The translations under genes and the position numbers were made by a program. The notes beneath the pieces are model-generated. The model had not been told where the DNA came from. It saw only the letters and a list, made by a program, of their open reading frames with translations, and ran no database searches. From IDS-8 sp964424805 (lineage in GTDB: Bacteria; Pseudomonadota; Gammaproteobacteria; Steroidobacterales; Woeseiaceae): a stretch of 64,000 nt of DNA. Within the stretch, counting starts at the first letter, position 1, and the number at the start of each line of letters is the position of its first letter. Shown here piece by piece: positions 61,799 to 64,000 of this stretch. The stretch lies in NCBI GenBank assembly GCA_964424805.1, contig CAYRKH010000004.1, positions 1 to 64,000 of the forward strand. Reading direction: 5' to 3'.

Positions 61799-63622
61799 TC
61801 AATCGTCGACGACCGGCAGCAGGAGGCGCGAGGGATACGCTTCACTGTGGTGAACCGTAATGCGCGCCGGCCGCGACTCCGCGGAGAAAACTTCGGACTC
61901 ACCCGTCTGCAGGTTGCGCGAGAAGTGCGGTGCGAACGAGGCGGACACCTGCACGCGCAGCCGGTGCCCCGCCCGGAACCGGTTGCCCGTAACCAGGTTC
62001 GGCAGCCGCAGCTCGTAGACGTCGCCCGGGTCCAGCGGCTGCCGGCCGGCCGCGGGGTCCCGGTAACTCGCGCGCAGCATGTCGTTGCCCGGGCCCATGA
62101 GGTTGATCGCGCGGCCGTCCGGGTAGACGTCGAGCACGCGCACCCACAGGTCGAAGTCGCGGCAGTCACAGGACACGTACACGACTGCCTCGAGCGCGCC
62201 CGCGACCGCCAGGTCCTCCCCGAGGGGCGCGCTGTCGAAGACCAGCAGGTCGTCGCGTCCGGCGAGCGCGCTGTAGTCGCGCGGAGCGAACGAGGCGTAG
62301 GGATCGACGACCGGGTGCGCCGGATCCGCGACGAAGCTGCTGGATTGCGGCGCCGCCGGCGGCGTCGCCTCACGGCGCAGTCGTTCCCCACCCCACAGGT
62401 ACAGCGGCAGCTCGCGGGCGGCAGCAGGCGGCCAGCTCGCCGACACCTGCCAGCGGTTCGCGCCCATCATGAAGTAACGCACCGGCGGCCCGGCCGCAAA
62501 GCGGTTGCCGACGCCCTTCAGGTAGTGATCGAAAAAATCGAGCACCAGGTCGTCGTAGTCGATCGCGGCCGCCGGCCCGAAGTCGAGGGCGCCCGTTTCG
62601 CCCGTCTCTGTCGAGCCGACGCCGTGCACCCAGGGGCCGAGCACGAGGTGCGTGTCCGCCTCACCTTCCGGCCGGGTCGCTACCAGCCCGTTGAAGTTCG
62701 TGGCTGCGCCTTCGGGGCCGTAAGCCTCGTCGAACCAGCCGCTCAGGTTCAGGACGGCCGCGTCGACGCGATCGTAGCGGCCGCGAATCTCGGCCCAGTC
62801 CCACCACGGGTCTTCCGGCGGGTGACGCAGCCATTCGTAGTAATACGGCGCGACCTCCTGCAGGTACGGCAGCTCGACGAGCGGCAGCCAGGATCGGTAC
62901 CTGTCCGCGACCTCCCCCCATTTTGCGGCCGCCTGCTCGCTGTCGGTGAGGCCCGGCAGGCCGAGCCTTTGGCGCGTGTCGGGCGCGATGTTGACGTAGA
63001 TCCACGGCAGCCACGACAGGTCGAAGATGCCGTTCATGTAGAAGAAATTTCGCGGCGACGAGAACGTCATCGCGGGCACCATGGCGCGGAGATGCGGCGG
63101 CGATTCGATCGCCGCAAGCCACTGCACGGCGCCGGGATACGAGAGCCCGTAGGTGCCGACGACGCCGTTCGACCACGGCTGCACCGCTGCCCATTCGATC
63201 GTGTCGTAGCCGTCCGTGCCCTCGTGGCGGTACGGCTCGAACGTACCTTCGGAGGCGTACCGGCCGCGCACGTCCTGCAGCACGACGGCGTAGCCTCTCT
63301 CGACCGCGCGCAGGTGCGTGTCGTAGGCCACGGAGGCTGCAGCCTTACCGTAAGGCGTGCGGTAGACGAGCACCGGAACCGGGCCCGGCGCGGCAGGCCG
63401 ATAGACGTCGGCGCGCAGGACGACGCCGTCGCGCATGGGCACGGCTACGTTTTGCTCCACCACAGCCCGCGTGTCATCCATGGCGGCAGGGTTTACGGCA
63501 GGCGTCGGCGCATCGCCGCAGCCGGCGATGCACGCGATCAGCGCGATACCGGCGCCGCGGTGCCGCTCCCGCCGTGAGCCGCGGCCGCACTCTGCCCGGG
63601 TGCCACATCGTGAAACCGCCAC
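61799..63622 (-). CDS. CocE/NonD-family hydrolase (S15 type), lipoprotein
   Basis: A 607-residue exported hydrolase, a second family member in this window but shorter than the one at 48-50 kb. The alpha/beta domain has Ser161 in GLSYPG, Asp in LSGWFDEAYG and His in GPWVHG; a jelly-roll domain follows. The lipobox CIAGC35 supports export. The start is uncertain: GTG 63622 is the best candidate, since no ATG precedes the conserved region in frame and longer extensions look unconserved. Substrate (X-Pro peptide or ester) is unknown. Confidence 0.87.
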   Translation of the reverse strand: MAVSRCGTRAECGRGSRRERHRGAGIALIACIAGCGDAPTPAVNPAAMDDTRAVVEQNVAVPMRDGVVLRADVYRPAAPGPVPVLVYRTPYGKAAASVAYDTHLRAVERGYAVVLQDVRGRYASEGTFEPYRHEGTDGYDTIEWAAVQPWSNGVVGTYGLSYPGAVQWLAAIESPPHLRAMVPAMTFSSPRNFFYMNGIFDLSWLPWIYVNIAPDTRQRLGLPGLTDSEQAAAKWGEVADRYRSWLPLVELPYLQEVAPYYYEWLRHPPEDPWWDWAEIRGRYDRVDAAVLNLSGWFDEAYGPEGAATNFNGLVATRPEGEADTHLVLGPWVHGVGSTETGETGALDFGPAAAIDYDDLVLDFFDHYLKGVGNRFAAGPPVRYFMMGANRWQVSASWPPAAARELPLYLWGGERLRREATPPAAPQSSSFVADPAHPVVDPYASFAPRDYSALAGRDDLLVFDSAPLGEDLAVAGALEAVVYVSCDCRDFDLWVRVLDVYPDGRAINLMGPGNDMLRASYRDPAAGRQPLDPGDVYELRLPNLVTGNRFRAGHRLRVQVSASFAPHFSRNLQTGESEVFSAESRPARITVHHSEAYPSRLLLPVVDD

Positions 63623-63682
63623 CGGCGGCCGGCGGCTCCGTTCGTTTATGCTCGCGGCTCCGCCGCTGGAGGGGATAGGCGC

Positions 63683-64000
63683 TTGGATCATTCTGCTTCT
63701 TTGCACCGCGCTGCCGTTCGCATCGTCAAGTGCACAATCTATGCGCTCGCTCTCACGATCACAACGGCGCAAGCCGACCCGGGTTACCGCTACTACGTCA
63801 CCGGCAGCGAGGAAGACGTCACGACACCGACGCGCGGTTTGCTCGTGATGCAGGGCGGCGGCACCGACGTGGACGAGAACTACGTGCGCATGGGCGAGCA
63901 CGGCGGCGGCGGCGATTTCGTCGTGCTGCGCGCGTCGGGCGCCGACGAATACAACGATTACGTGTACGCGCTGTGCAACTGCGACTCCGTGGAAACGCTG
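63683..64000 (+). CDS. S51-family (cyanophycinase-like) peptidase, partial at right edge
   Basis: The first 106 codons of a gene that runs off the window. TTG 63683 has GGAGG about 10 nt upstream and begins a leader (ALALTITTAQA). The mature part contains LVMQGGGTDVDE and GGGDFVVLRASGADEYN, segments typical of exported cyanophycinase-like S51 peptidases (type 1 glutamine-amidotransferase fold). The catalytic Ser lies beyond the edge. It is divergent from the CocE gene, 60 bp apart. Confidence 0.75.
   Translation, partial: MDHSASLHRAAVRIVKCTIYALALTITTAQADPGYRYYVTGSEEDVTTPTRGLLVMQGGGTDVDENYVRMGEHGGGGDFVVLRASGADEYNDYVYALCNCDSVETL

Noticed and set aside
1..64000. tRNA, rRNA or riboswitch
   Set aside because: No cloverleaf with a GTTCRA-type T-loop, no rRNA stretch and no known riboswitch core was recognised by eye; a covariance search could still find a missed one.

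Overview
The window looks like chromosome of a high-GC gammaproteobacterium, probably from or near the Xanthomonadales/Nevskiales/Woeseiales group. The reasons are very GC-rich codon use, three large TonB-dependent receptors, an aa3/caa3-type terminal oxidase operon, a PA2779/PA2778-type gene pair, and many GTAG-headed REP hairpins of the kind described in Pseudomonas and Stenotrophomonas. No phage genes, transposases, rRNA, tRNA or CRISPR loci were recognised. Genes are dense, with frequent 1-17 nt overlaps.

Layout. (1) 0-7.7 kb: exported S9 and M1 peptidases (minus), then a YkvI-like membrane protein and an Atm1/HMT-type ABC exporter (plus). (2) 7.8-14.5 kb: a TonB receptor translationally coupled to a penicillin-acylase-type hydrolase, divergent from a FadR/GntR regulator coupled to an exported membrane dipeptidase; a 17-bp FadR-type dyad lies between them. 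(3) 14.5-21 kb: small conserved proteins, an NmrA-type NAD(P)-binding protein, a GT4 glycosyltransferase overlapping an amylo-1,6-glucosidase-type gene, and a small membrane protein. (4) 21-23.4 kb: nupC-deoB nucleoside salvage. (5) 23.6-28.8 kb: a cytochrome c oxidase operon with subunit II fused to two cytochrome c domains, two subunit III proteins, and REP hairpins inside the operon. (6) 29-31 kb: secreted protein, ECF sigma factor, one-pass membrane protein (putative anti-sigma). (7) 31-35 kb: Tat-exported spermidine-dehydrogenase-like flavoprotein, NhaC-family transporter, cupin. (8) 35-47.9 kb: M48 peptidase, ApbE, two TonB receptors, a TPR-sulfotransferase, a flavin-dependent tryptophan-halogenase-type enzyme and a second sulfotransferase. 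(9) 48-64 kb: two CocE-type hydrolases, small charged proteins, an NhaC antiporter, the PA2779/PA2778 pair, a hotdog-like protein, PQQ-dependent sugar dehydrogenase, MFS transporter, gamma-glutamyltransferase, two periplasmic c-type cytochromes, and the 5' part of an S51 (cyanophycinase-like) gene running off the right edge.

The genes fit an aerobic heterotroph living on proteins, peptides and other polymers: at least eight exported peptidases or acyl hydrolases sit beside TonB receptors, nucleoside and Na+/H+ transporters and a respiratory oxidase. The two least conventional signals are the halogenase/sulfotransferase/TonB cluster (40.5-47.9 kb), whose product is unknown, and the REP family, whose GTAG head supplies the in-frame TAG stop codon of six different genes, including both members of one convergent pair.
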